DNA of 64,000 nt, from assembly GCF_001510715.1 (NCBI RefSeq), contig NZ_LMTJ01000001.1:418471-482470 (forward strand). Direction: 5' to 3'. Positions 26,138-35,500 of the stretch are shown in pieces. The first letter of the stretch is position 1, and every line of letters begins with the position of its first letter. The notes under the pieces are model-generated. The model was not told where the DNA came from. It made no database searches and was given only the letters and a program-made list of their open reading frames with translations. The DNA is from Bacillus sp. FJAT-29814. Its GTDB lineage: Bacteria > Bacillota > Bacilli > Bacillales > Cytobacillaceae. The position numbers and the translations under genes were made by a program.

Positions 26138-27256
26138 ATGCAACAAATTTATTTAGATTACAATGCCAGCACGCCAATTGCCCCCGAGGTAATCGACGCC
26201 ATGATGCCGCTGCTGCACGACTACTATGGAAATCCGTCGGCGCTGCATTGGGCCGGGGTACCTGTGAAGGAATTAATGCGGAATGCAAGGGAACAGGTCG
26301 CCGGCCTAATTGGCTGTTCTCCTGGTGAAATCATCTTTACCAGTGGGGGAAGCGAAGCGAATAACCTAGCGTTAAAGGGCTTTTATTTTAAAAATAAGCA
26401 TAAAGGCAGCCACATCATCACATCGAAAGTCGAACATCCAGCGATAAAAAATCCATGTCAATTTCTTGAACAAATAGGAGCAAAAATCACTTATGTAGGT
26501 GTGGACCAATACGGTCGCGTGTCACCACAAGAAATTGAAAAAGCTATCACAAAAGATACTATTTTAATATCAATCATGCACTCTAATAATGAAACCGGGA
26601 CCCTGCAGCCGATTCAAGAGATCGGACAACTAGCAGAAAGGTACGGCATCGCCTTCCATACAGATGCGTCCCAATCAGCGGGAAAAGTGCCGATCAATGT
26701 GAACGAGCTAAACGTCGATATGCTGACTATTGCCGGCCATAAACTGTATGCTCCTAAAGGAATTGGAGTGCTGTACGTAAGGCAGGGAATTGGACTCGAA
26801 CCGCTGATCCATGGAGCTGGTCATGAATTCGGGTTGCGGGCAGGAACAGAAAACACCTTGTTGGCCGTCGGCCTGGGGAAAGCGTGTGAAATTGCTAATA
26901 CCCACCTGAGAAACCCAGCATTAAAAGAACTGACGGACTATTTCTGGAACCAATTAAATGAAGCATTTGGAGGTGGTGTTCAGTTAAATGGTCATCCAGA
27001 GGAACGGCTGCCCAATACCTTGAATGTCAGTTTTGTCAGAAAAATAGGTCAAGACTTGCTAAATGCAATCCCTCAGTTAGCGGCCTCAACCGGTTCCGCT
27101 TGTCATGCCGGCAGCATCGAACTTTCACCGGTATTAAAGGAAATGAACGTTCCTGAAGAGGTGGGGATGGGGGCCATCCGATTTAGCTTGGGCAGACATA
27201 CCACCAAAAATGAAATCGACCAGGTTTTGGAATGGATAAAGGAAACACTAAACTAA
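26138..27256 (+). CDS. NifS/IscS-type cysteine desulfurase
   Basis: This 372-aa PLP enzyme is a class I cysteine desulfurase. The PLP lysine is in AGHKLYAPKG, the active-site cysteine in STGSACHAG, and the N-terminus YLDYNASTP is typical. It converts cysteine to alanine and a protein persulfide for Fe-S clusters or thio-cofactors. No iscU, thiI or nadR neighbour gives the acceptor. The ribosome site is weak or distant (GGGAAGGAATG, about 15 bases from the ATG). Confidence 0.9.
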   Translation: MQQIYLDYNASTPIAPEVIDAMMPLLHDYYGNPSALHWAGVPVKELMRNAREQVAGLIGCSPGEIIFTSGGSEANNLALKGFYFKNKHKGSHIITSKVEHPAIKNPCQFLEQIGAKITYVGVDQYGRVSPQEIEKAITKDTILISIMHSNNETGTLQPIQEIGQLAERYGIAFHTDASQSAGKVPINVNELNVDMLTIAGHKLYAPKGIGVLYVRQGIGLEPLIHGAGHEFGLRAGTENTLLAVGLGKACEIANTHLRNPALKELTDYFWNQLNEAFGGGVQLNGHPEERLPNTLNVSFVRKIGQDLLNAIPQLAASTGSACHAGSIELSPVLKEMNVPEEVGMGAIRFSLGRHTTKNEIDQVLEWIKETLN

Positions 27257-27259
27257 AGG

Positions 27260-27350
27260 TAAAGAGACTCATTCCTCCGAATGGTTCTCTTTAGAAAAAA
27301 CGATAAAACACCTACAAATGTTGAAATACCAATCATTTCTGGGTGTTTTT
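27260..27350 (+). terminator. One or two hairpins after the desulfurase gene
   Basis: TAAAGAGA / TCTCTTTA with inner CATTC / GAATG forms a hairpin at 27260-27293 without a T run. AAAACACC / GGTGTTTTT follows around 27307-27351 with a T tail. The second is the better terminator candidate. Confidence 0.5.
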
Positions 27351-27461
27351 GGGTTTTCGGAATATCAAGAATATCCTTTGTAGTCCATGTGAATCCGATA
27401 GACACTCTTATTCTCATTTTACATAAATTATTGTAATTTGAGGTTTAGGGGGTCGGTAATC

Positions 27462-27872
27462 ATGAATGATCCAAAGAAAAGGAACATAAACAGCAAAAAT
27501 AAGAGCGACCAAACAAATATGGAGATCAAAAAATTGGAAAAAGAGGTTGCCCTTGGCCTTTGGATTCAAGTGATTGGTCAGCTGATCGAGCTTAAAGGAT
27601 TAACTGGGATTTTTCAATTAGAGGAAGATGCTAATCGAGTTGGAGAACAACAAATTTTAACGGGTGTATGGATTAGAACTATAGGGCAATTGCTGGAGGC
27701 GCTCTCCGTATCACGTCAAATTAATGAAACAGATCTCATTAAGCTTCTTCAAGAGCAAAAACTTGCCATCACAGGAGATTTGCTTGTTTCAATTGGTTCG
27801 GCTTATGAAGTCGTTGGGGGTATAAATGTTCTTGAAGAAGAATCCGTCAGGCCGCCAATTATTGTCCCATAA
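27462..27872 (+). CDS. Repetitive small protein (DUF6944-like)
   Basis: The 136-aa soluble protein contains three spaced, related segments: LGLWIQVIGQLIELKGL, TGVWIRTIGQLLEALSV and TGDLLVSIGSAYEVVGG. They look like an internal helical repeat of about 35-45 aa. AGGGGGT precedes ATG 27462. The pattern recalls a repetitive Bacillus family of unknown function; the name is tentative. It is a single-gene unit with a terminator. Confidence 0.7.
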   Translation: MNDPKKRNINSKNKSDQTNMEIKKLEKEVALGLWIQVIGQLIELKGLTGIFQLEEDANRVGEQQILTGVWIRTIGQLLEALSVSRQINETDLIKLLQEQKLAITGDLLVSIGSAYEVVGGINVLEEESVRPPIIVP

Positions 27873-27900
27873 TTTTTTCTGCCTAGTACATGTTAAAATG

Positions 27901-27935
27901 GCTGCCCTAGATTCCATATCGGGCAGCTTCTTAAT
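27901..27935 (+). terminator. Terminator
   Basis: GCTGCCC / GGGCAGC stem followed by TTCTT, 28 bases after the repetitive-protein gene. Confidence 0.7.
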
Positions 27936-28024
27936 TTATTAAATATTTAAAACTTGACTACCGATAATGCCTTGGTTTAATCTAATTATCCAATACTTCC
28001 AAAATTACCTAGTGAGGTGACTGG

Positions 28025-30334
28025 ATGAGTACCAACAATCGAGTTTCTGTCCGTGACCATAAGGACTATCAAGCAGAAGCGGAGCGCCTAGAGTTTACCA
28101 AGGAATATATCCGAACCGTTTTAGAAATTTCGAAGGGGAATAAAGAATTTTTCGTTGAAAATATGAAACAATCTTTTTCCGAACTGAATTCAAAGGACAG
28201 CAGTGCTAGCTACACAGATCTACTCGCGAATGCAAGTTTTCTTGAATTGGCGGAAACTGAATTAAAACGGCTGGAAAGTGTGATCGGTAAGCCCTATTTT
28301 TCAAGGATTGATTATACCAGCGATAGCACGAAAAAGGAAGAAATCTTGTACATAGGCAAGGTATCCTTGTTTGACCGAGTGACCCAGCAGCCGATTATCG
28401 TGGATTGGCGGTCCCCAATCGCCAATGTTTACTATGACGGGCGGTTGGGAGAGGTATCTTATGATGCCTATGGAGAAACACAAACCGGGTACCTTTCATT
28501 AAAGCGACAGTATGACATCGTCGACGGTTTATTAAAAGAAATCAATGACATCGACCTGACGACCCATGATGAGCTGTTGCAAAAATCTTTAGCAGGTAAA
28601 GCCGATAATCGCTTAACGGAAATCGTGGCGACCATTCAAAATGAGCAAAATGAAGTCATCCGGGCATCACTGACTCGCCCAATCATCGTTCAAGGAGCCG
28701 CCGGAAGCGGGAAAACAACCATTGCACTTCATCGAATATCCTATTTCCTCTATTCCTTTGGGTTTCAATTTCCTCCAGAAAAATTAATGATTCTCGCACC
28801 AAACCGCCTGTTTATTGATTATATATCCGCCGTTTTGCCGGAATTAGGGGTCAACAAGATCAATCAAACGACTTACATCGATTTTATGCGAAGCTGCCTA
28901 GGGCAGAAAATAAAACTATTTTCGCCCAATGCCAAGCTAATGAAGCTCATTGAAGGGAACGGAACGAATAAATCGATGAAATGGGTTTCCAGTTATAAAG
29001 GGTCACTGGAATTTATGGAATTAATACAGAGGTATGTAAAGGATTTAGAAAGTAATCTTGCCCCAAGCGAAGATTTTGTCGTGGAAAATTCTGTCCTTAT
29101 GAAGGGGAAAAGACTGAAGGCCTTATTTTTAAAAGAATATACGTATTTACCAATCTACAAAAGGCTTGCAAAAATAAAAAGCCTATTGGAAGAGGATCTA
29201 AAAAAGAAGAAATCGGTAATGTTGAATAATCTTAATAAGAAATATGAAGAGACGCTTGATGTTGTCCTTTATAACAGGAGGCTGGACCCGGAGAAGCGGC
29301 AACAAAAAGTAACCAGTTTAATGGATCGGGTAGACCAACGAAAGAAGAGGATCGAGCAGGAGTCAAAGGTCGCTGTAAAAAAATATATGTCAGCGTTTGT
29401 AATGAAAGATATTTTTGCCTTGTATATGGAGCTAATGACCTCACCTGAAAGAATCCGACAGTTTTCCACTACTCTTACCGATCAAGAATGCAAGGTTCTC
29501 AGTAAATATTGTCAGCGAATCTTTGAGCGAGGTGCCTTCGAACTGGAGGATTTTGCTCCGCTGTTTTATATGAAGGCAAAGCTCGAAGGCATTGAAGAAC
29601 AATATAAAATGCGCAGTATCTTCATAGATGAAGCACAGGATTACAGCTATTTTCAATTCGCCGCCTTAAAGGAAGGTTTTGAAACCGACCTGTTTACGAT
29701 TGTGGGGGATTTGGCACAAGGGATTCATTCCTACCGTGGCTTGAATAGCTGGACACCGGTACTTCAGGATATTTTTCCGAATGCGAATTATCAGGCCCTG
29801 CAAAAAAGCTACCGAACCACGGTGGAAATCATGAATGTAGCGAACGATATCCTGATGTTGATGGACCAAGACTTGCCTAAAGTGGAACCCGTCATTCGTC
29901 ATGGACAAAAACCTTGCTTTAAAAAAATATATCCGCTGAATCTGGAACAGGTTAGGCTGCAGTTGGAACAAGAAATTGCTTCACTAAAAGAGGAGGAGCT
30001 GCACTCCATTGCGCTTATTGGACGAACCGAAAAAGAATGTTTGAGAATCCAAAAGCTTTTTGAAAAAAGTCATCTTCCCATTCAGCTATTGGAAGAAAAA
30101 CAAGAAATGAAGAAGGGGCATATCGTGATTTTACCTTCTTACCTATCGAAAGGGTTAGAGTTTGATGCCGTTTTGCTTGTCTGTTTGGAAGAAGCTTACT
30201 CATTGATGGACCTGGACATTAAATTGTTGTACGTATCGATGACGAGGCCGTTGCATCGGTTGTATTTGTACGGAAAGGCCTCTTCGGACTTTTTATTAAA
30301 TAGGGTAGACTCGTTGAATTTTATTTTTGAATAA
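28025..30334 (+). CDS. helD: HelD, RNA polymerase recycling ATPase
   Basis: The 769-aa protein is a UvrD/Rep-type superfamily 1 NTPase of the HelD family, which binds core RNA polymerase and frees stalled enzyme from nucleic acid. Walker A GAAGSGKTT is at about 224-232. The N-terminal 100 aa are coiled-coil-like, as expected for the arm that enters the secondary channel. SIFIDEAQDYSYFQ is the Walker B region and VSMTRPLHRLYLYG the C-terminal helicase motif. It is a single-gene unit. Confidence 0.93.
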   Translation: MSTNNRVSVRDHKDYQAEAERLEFTKEYIRTVLEISKGNKEFFVENMKQSFSELNSKDSSASYTDLLANASFLELAETELKRLESVIGKPYFSRIDYTSDSTKKEEILYIGKVSLFDRVTQQPIIVDWRSPIANVYYDGRLGEVSYDAYGETQTGYLSLKRQYDIVDGLLKEINDIDLTTHDELLQKSLAGKADNRLTEIVATIQNEQNEVIRASLTRPIIVQGAAGSGKTTIALHRISYFLYSFGFQFPPEKLMILAPNRLFIDYISAVLPELGVNKINQTTYIDFMRSCLGQKIKLFSPNAKLMKLIEGNGTNKSMKWVSSYKGSLEFMELIQRYVKDLESNLAPSEDFVVENSVLMKGKRLKALFLKEYTYLPIYKRLAKIKSLLEEDLKKKKSVMLNNLNKKYEETLDVVLYNRRLDPEKRQQKVTSLMDRVDQRKKRIEQESKVAVKKYMSAFVMKDIFALYMELMTSPERIRQFSTTLTDQECKVLSKYCQRIFERGAFELEDFAPLFYMKAKLEGIEEQYKMRSIFIDEAQDYSYFQFAALKEGFETDLFTIVGDLAQGIHSYRGLNSWTPVLQDIFPNANYQALQKSYRTTVEIMNVANDILMLMDQDLPKVEPVIRHGQKPCFKKIYPLNLEQVRLQLEQEIASLKEEELHSIALIGRTEKECLRIQKLFEKSHLPIQLLEEKQEMKKGHIVILPSYLSKGLEFDAVLLVCLEEAYSLMDLDIKLLYVSMTRPLHRLYLYGKASSDFLLNRVDSLNFIFE

Positions 30335-30345
30335 TGACAACAGAG

Positions 30346-30397
30346 ACGGTTCTAGTGGCAGATTAAGCCTCTAGAACTGTCCCTTTGGCTTTTTTGC
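30346..30397 (+). terminator. Terminator of helD
   Basis: ACGGTTCTAG / CTAGAACTGT stem with a T-rich tail (GGCTTTTTTGCC). An alternative stem AAGCC / GGCTT ends at the same T run. Confidence 0.65.
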
Positions 30398-30505
30398 CTA
30401 AATTTTCTGATTTTAGTTTTACAATCAGACATTTTTCGACATGTCTCCTGGATTATAATAGGGAATAAGGTCTTTCACTAAATAATCATCGAAAGGGCGG
30501 CATGT

Positions 30506-31351
30506 ATGAATGATTTAATCAAAATTAGAGAGCTTGGAGAATTATTTAGACCCTATGGGATTTACCCGCAGGATCGTTTCAACGAGCAAACGGCCTTTAA
30601 AGTTTTTCAGAAAACGCATCCCAACCATCACTTTTCACGGGAAGCCCAATATTTGATTCATACGCAACAGCGCCATTCTGAGAGAATTGGAGCCGATCTT
30701 CCCTATTGGGGAAAGAACTATTTTTCAAATGATAAAAAAACTCGGTATTTTGTCATTTCACAAGACTCGAATTCACTAGATGCAGGCAGTATTGTCTTTT
30801 ATGCCAATCTTATGAATCAGGAAATTCATCCAAATGACATTCATACCTATATTAATAGATTTGGCCTTACTCCTTTTAAAAGCTGGAAGGATGCCCGTGA
30901 CTTTTTTATAACAGACCTGGAGTTAGACATGAACTATATTTATGTGACGGACGCAAAAAAAGTCTATCCAAAAGGTAAAAGGCAGCAAAACCATCAAGTT
31001 GACCAAAAACAGAGGCAAAAATGGTTGGCAGAATGCAAGGAACTCAGCAGGGAGTTGATTTTTAAAGAAATCACTTTCTGTTCTCCAGATGTTATTATTG
31101 CGATGGGAACTAATGCTTTACAATTGTTGAACCCCGAATCTCTTTCCCAATCTCTGCTATTAGAAAAAAATCAACTCACCCAAAAGCTTAAAAGCCCTAT
31201 CAATTGTAAGGATGACTGGGTTATTGAAGAGTTTATTTATTCTCCACTCCCGTCTGGAGCAAACCGCAAGTATTTTAATGGGGAAACTAGAAAAAAAGTA
31301 AAAGCTGCCATTTACCCTTCCCAAGGACAAACAGGTAAAATAAAAATGTAA
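30506..31351 (+). CDS. Possible uracil-DNA glycosylase-fold protein
   Basis: This 281-aa protein is not from a family I know with confidence. YFVISQDSNSLDAGS and PDVIIAMGTNALQLL resemble the first motif and the following strand of the uracil-DNA glycosylase superfamily, in which a GQDP-like loop holds the base. The classical catalytic Asp/His pair is not clear. GAAAGGGCGG precedes the ATG. It ends 29 bases before the aldo/keto reductase start and may be co-transcribed with it. The call is tentative. Confidence 0.45.
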   Translation: MNDLIKIRELGELFRPYGIYPQDRFNEQTAFKVFQKTHPNHHFSREAQYLIHTQQRHSERIGADLPYWGKNYFSNDKKTRYFVISQDSNSLDAGSIVFYANLMNQEIHPNDIHTYINRFGLTPFKSWKDARDFFITDLELDMNYIYVTDAKKVYPKGKRQQNHQVDQKQRQKWLAECKELSRELIFKEITFCSPDVIIAMGTNALQLLNPESLSQSLLLEKNQLTQKLKSPINCKDDWVIEEFIYSPLPSGANRKYFNGETRKKVKAAIYPSQGQTGKIKM

Positions 31352-31380
31352 CGGTAAAAACAGAAATGAGGGATCTTCAA

Positions 31381-32361
31381 ATGGATTATGTGAAGTTTGG
31401 CAATACAGGCATGGATGTATCCCGTCTTTGTGTCGGCTGCATGAGTTTTGGAGTGCCAGAGCGCGGGAGTCATCATTGGGTGCTTGATGAAGAGAAAAGC
31501 CGCCCGATCATCAAGATGGCTCTCGATGCCGGAATTAATTTCTTTGATACAGCGAATGTTTATTCAGACGGTACCAGCGAAGAAATTGTTGGACGGGCGT
31601 TAAAGGATTTTGCCAATCGAGATGAGATTGTCATTGCAACGAAGGTGTATAATCGTATGCATCAAGGTCCAAATGGGGCAGGCCTTTCTCGCAAGGCGAT
31701 CATGAGTGAAATCGATAAAAGCTTGAAACGATTAGGAACGGATTATGTGGATCTCTATCAAATCCATCGTTGGGATTACCATACGCCAATTGAAGAAACG
31801 ATGGAAGCCTTGCATGATGTGGTAAAAGCCGGGAAGGCAAGGTATATTGGCGCCTCCTCCATGTACGCCTGGCAGTTCCAAAAAGCCTTACATATAGCGG
31901 AGAAGCATGGCTGGACCAGGTTTATCTCGATGCAGAATCATCTTAATCTACTGTATCGGGAAGAGGAGCGGGAAATGTTGCCGCTTTGCAAGGAAGAAAA
32001 AATTGCTGTCATGCCTTGGAGTCCATTAGCCAGAGGGAAATTGACACGGGATTGGGAGGAAACAACCTACCGTTCCGAGACGGACGAATATGGGAAAACA
32101 CTCTATAAAGCAACCGCAGAAGCAGACCGAATCGTGGTGGAACGTGTCGCTGCGCTGGCTGAGCAGCGTCGTGTTGCCCGGGCTCAAATCGCCCTTGCTT
32201 GGGTATTGCAGAAACAACCTGTCACAGCTCCAATTATTGGTGTAACAAAATCATCCCATCTCGAAGATGCCTTAGGTGCACTATCAGTAAAATTAACACA
32301 AGAAGAAATAGCATTCCTGGAAGAGCCGTATGTGCCTCACCCAATAATGGGTCATCAATAA
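31381..32361 (+). CDS. Aldo/keto reductase
   Basis: The 326-aa protein is an NADP(H)-dependent aldo/keto reductase, a TIM barrel. The tetrad is visible: Asp and Tyr in FFDTANVYSDG, Lys in IATKVYNRM, His in YQIHRWDYH. SMQNHLNLLYREEEREMLP is typical of the YajO/AKR potassium-channel-like group. ATG 31381 follows GAGGGAT. The physiological substrate is unknown. Confidence 0.92.
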   Translation: MDYVKFGNTGMDVSRLCVGCMSFGVPERGSHHWVLDEEKSRPIIKMALDAGINFFDTANVYSDGTSEEIVGRALKDFANRDEIVIATKVYNRMHQGPNGAGLSRKAIMSEIDKSLKRLGTDYVDLYQIHRWDYHTPIEETMEALHDVVKAGKARYIGASSMYAWQFQKALHIAEKHGWTRFISMQNHLNLLYREEEREMLPLCKEEKIAVMPWSPLARGKLTRDWEETTYRSETDEYGKTLYKATAEADRIVVERVAALAEQRRVARAQIALAWVLQKQPVTAPIIGVTKSSHLEDALGALSVKLTQEEIAFLEEPYVPHPIMGHQ

Positions 32362-32387
32362 TTACATTTTGAAAACTGAGTAATGCC

Positions 32388-32428
32388 AAAACCTGATTCC
32401 TTATCTTAAAAGGATTCAGGTTTTTTTG
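32388..32428 (+). terminator. Terminator of the aldo/keto reductase gene
   Basis: AAACCTGATTCC / GGATTCAGGTTTTTTT hairpin with a T7 tail. Confidence 0.85.
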
Positions 32429-32430
32429 TG

Positions 32431-32532
32431 TTACAACCTTTACAATCATTTTTATGAATTTACAAAATGATTGCAAAATATTAAGAACATTTACATGCTG
32501 TTAATATAGAAAAAATAATCTCTATTTATAAT
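32431..32532 (+). promoter_or_regulatory. Promoter region with PhoP-box-like TTTACA repeats
   Basis: TTTACA occurs at 32439, 32459 and 32490, and TTAATA follows 11 bases after the last copy (32501). TATAAT lies at 32527-32532. Pairs of TT(A/T)ACA-like hexamers with 11-bp period near -35 are typical of Bacillus PhoP sites. The downstream gene encodes a phosphoesterase, which would fit phosphate control. This is inference. Confidence 0.35.
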
Positions 32533-32572
32533 GATGGAGAATGTAAAATTCTATCATTTTTTGGAGGATGCT

Positions 32573-35500
32573 ATGAAAATAGGAAGATGGGGAAAAAGAG
32601 GACGTAAAATATTTGTGCTAATTAGTATTTTACTAATGATTCTTTCAAACATTAGTTTGACGATTCCAGCTAATCACGTGCAAGCAATCGAATCAGACTC
32701 AGAAGACAGTGCTGTCCCTAATGCCACTGATCCAACGATTCAACCAGAAGGCAATCCAAGTATAACGGATCCTTTACCGAACCAAGAGCAAACAGAAAGT
32801 GAAATGGAGTCTTCCACACAAACAATTGAAGCTGCTCCAGAAAACATACATAAAGATAGTCAGGTCATGGAGACGGAAGCAGCCGTGACGGACCCAAAAA
32901 CCGTGACCGCGGAACCGAGTACAGAAGTGAATAGCCCAACAGAAACGGAGTTAGAGGAAGAGGGTTTGAATAGTCTGGCCGTCCAAGTGCCAGAGGGGAC
33001 ATATAGTGACATCCCTGTGTTGATTACCGAGCTATCCCCGAATTCTGCCGGCGCAGGCACTGATTACTACGAGTTTTTTGAATTGTACAATAACACGGAC
33101 AAGCCTATCGCTTTAAACAATTATTCGTTTGTTTACCGCTATACCGACACAGGGAAGGATGTCGTATTTCAAATACCTACCGTTAGTTTGGAACCGCAAG
33201 AAACGAAAGTGTTCTGGTTTAATAACGGCCAGAATTCACTTGTAGATTTCAATCAGAACTATAATTTGGACTTAACAGCCGAGAAAGTGGTCGAGTTTAG
33301 CGATACGAATTTCCCCGGTTTTGCTAATGGCGGGTTTCGGGCACTTGTGTTAAAAGATGCTTCGGGAATCGATGTGGTTTCAGCAAGCTATTTAGCTACT
33401 GATAATGATAATACTGGAGCTGGGATTGAATACAAATTTCCTTCTCAAGGAACTGAAATGGAGAAGTATAGAACAAAAACAGCGCCAACACCAGGTACCA
33501 TTGAATCGATTCAGGTTCCTACAAATCCTATTAAAATCGATGAGCAGCCCGTTGACAAAGAGGCACCTGTCATTACACACACACCTGTTTCTACAGGCGA
33601 GGCTTTCACATCGGTAACCATCCGAGCCACTGTCACCGACAATAGCGCCAACCCATTTGCTACTCTTTATTATAAAAAAGAGGGTGCTGATAACTTTACT
33701 TCTGTTTCGATGATTGCCAGTCAGCAGGATGCAGGGCTTTACACAGCAGAAATTCCGACTGCGGCTGTTGAATCGGACCTAGTTTACTATATTGTGGCAT
33801 CGGATGGCGTAAATCTTACAAAGACAGAAGAATACACCATCAAAATTCAGCAACCTGATCTTGATTTTAATAAGGTGCCGCCATTTCTCGTGACAGAAAT
33901 TGTCCCAGATTCCACGAATGTAGGTACTGCGGATGGCTATGAATTTATTGAAGTCTATAACAATAGCGATAAACCAATTAATTTTAAAGATTATAAGATT
34001 CAATACCGCTATGGCGAGGACCCGGCAACAGATGTTGTTTGGCCATCTGTACCTGATCAAGTGGTCATCCCTGCGCAAGGAACACTTGTATTTTGGATTA
34101 TCAATGCCCAAAATGGTGCAAAAACCGTCGCCGATTTCAACCGCAACTATGGTACAAGCTTAGTAGAAAACAAGGATATTGTAAAAATCTACAGCGACGG
34201 AATGGCGAATGCCAGCATGCGCGGCCTCGTGGTGGCAACGAATACAAGAAATGAAATTGCGGTGGCCTATTACTTTGATGAGGCAAATGTAGATGATACC
34301 AATCCGAATAAAGGAATTTTATACAAATATCCTGTAGATGGATCTAGAAAAATGGTGAAGGTTAGCCCTGGTTTGCTAGATGCCACTCCAGGATCGGTTG
34401 AGGCATACCAGATACCAAATAGGCCTGTTCATATGGAAGAGGATACGATTGCACCAACGATTGAAAATAGGACAGGACTAGCAGAAATCGATCAAAAGGA
34501 AAATATCCATATCGTTGCTGATGTACAAGATGACAACGAAGTCAAATCGGTCCGCTTATTTTATCGCAACAACACCCAGTCAGACTACAGTCAAGCCTTA
34601 CTCGCTGAAAATTACGATGATCGCATGTACCACCATACAATCCACGCACCAGAAATCATTGGCAAGGAGTATGTGGAGTATTACTTTGTTGTCTCAGATG
34701 GGACAAATGAAGTAAAGAGTGAAACGTATAAAATGAAGATTACCAGCGATTTGGATAACTCCAGTCTTCGTTTGAATGTAAAGGATGGCGAGTATGTTAA
34801 GGGGGAGAAAATCCTGAAGGGGACATCTCAGGCAGACGCTCCTGACCAGGTCAAGCTGCTCATTGACGGCAAGGAAGTAACTGAAATCACCTATAAATCT
34901 CTGGAACACCGTGCCTACTTTGCGTTTGAAGTCAGTGGTGTGAATACGTTCTTCCAAAATGGCGTCACCATGGGAGATGAAGTTTTAAAAATATTTGATG
35001 ACTTTATTAATGACTGGGATACCATTACAGTGCCTATTCCTGCGGATAAACTCCAAGTTGGGGAAAATACGATTACCGTTCGTGCTGGTAACAAAGCGTC
35101 GCCCTTCCAATTGGAAGAATCGGAAGAAAACAGGGACGACTTTAATATCCGTAATGCGCGTCTGGTTTTAATAGACGGCACGATCTTAATGGACCCAGCT
35201 CATAGCGATCCTGCTAAGGTTTATGATATGGGGGATGACGGTACGTATCGACCATTTGAGGATTTCAAGTTTACGATTACAGAAGACCTTACTCATTCAA
35301 AAACCTTCAACTGGGATACAACATCTGCGTCGGATGGACAGCACGTCGTAACCGCACAAGATAGCGATGAAGAAATAAACAGGACTGTAGTAGTGGATAA
35401 CACTGCACCGGTCATCCGCACGAATATAATTGAAGGAAAAGAATACAAAGGAAAGTTCACGATTGAGGCAGAAGCAAACGATGAACTGGCTGGTTTAGAA

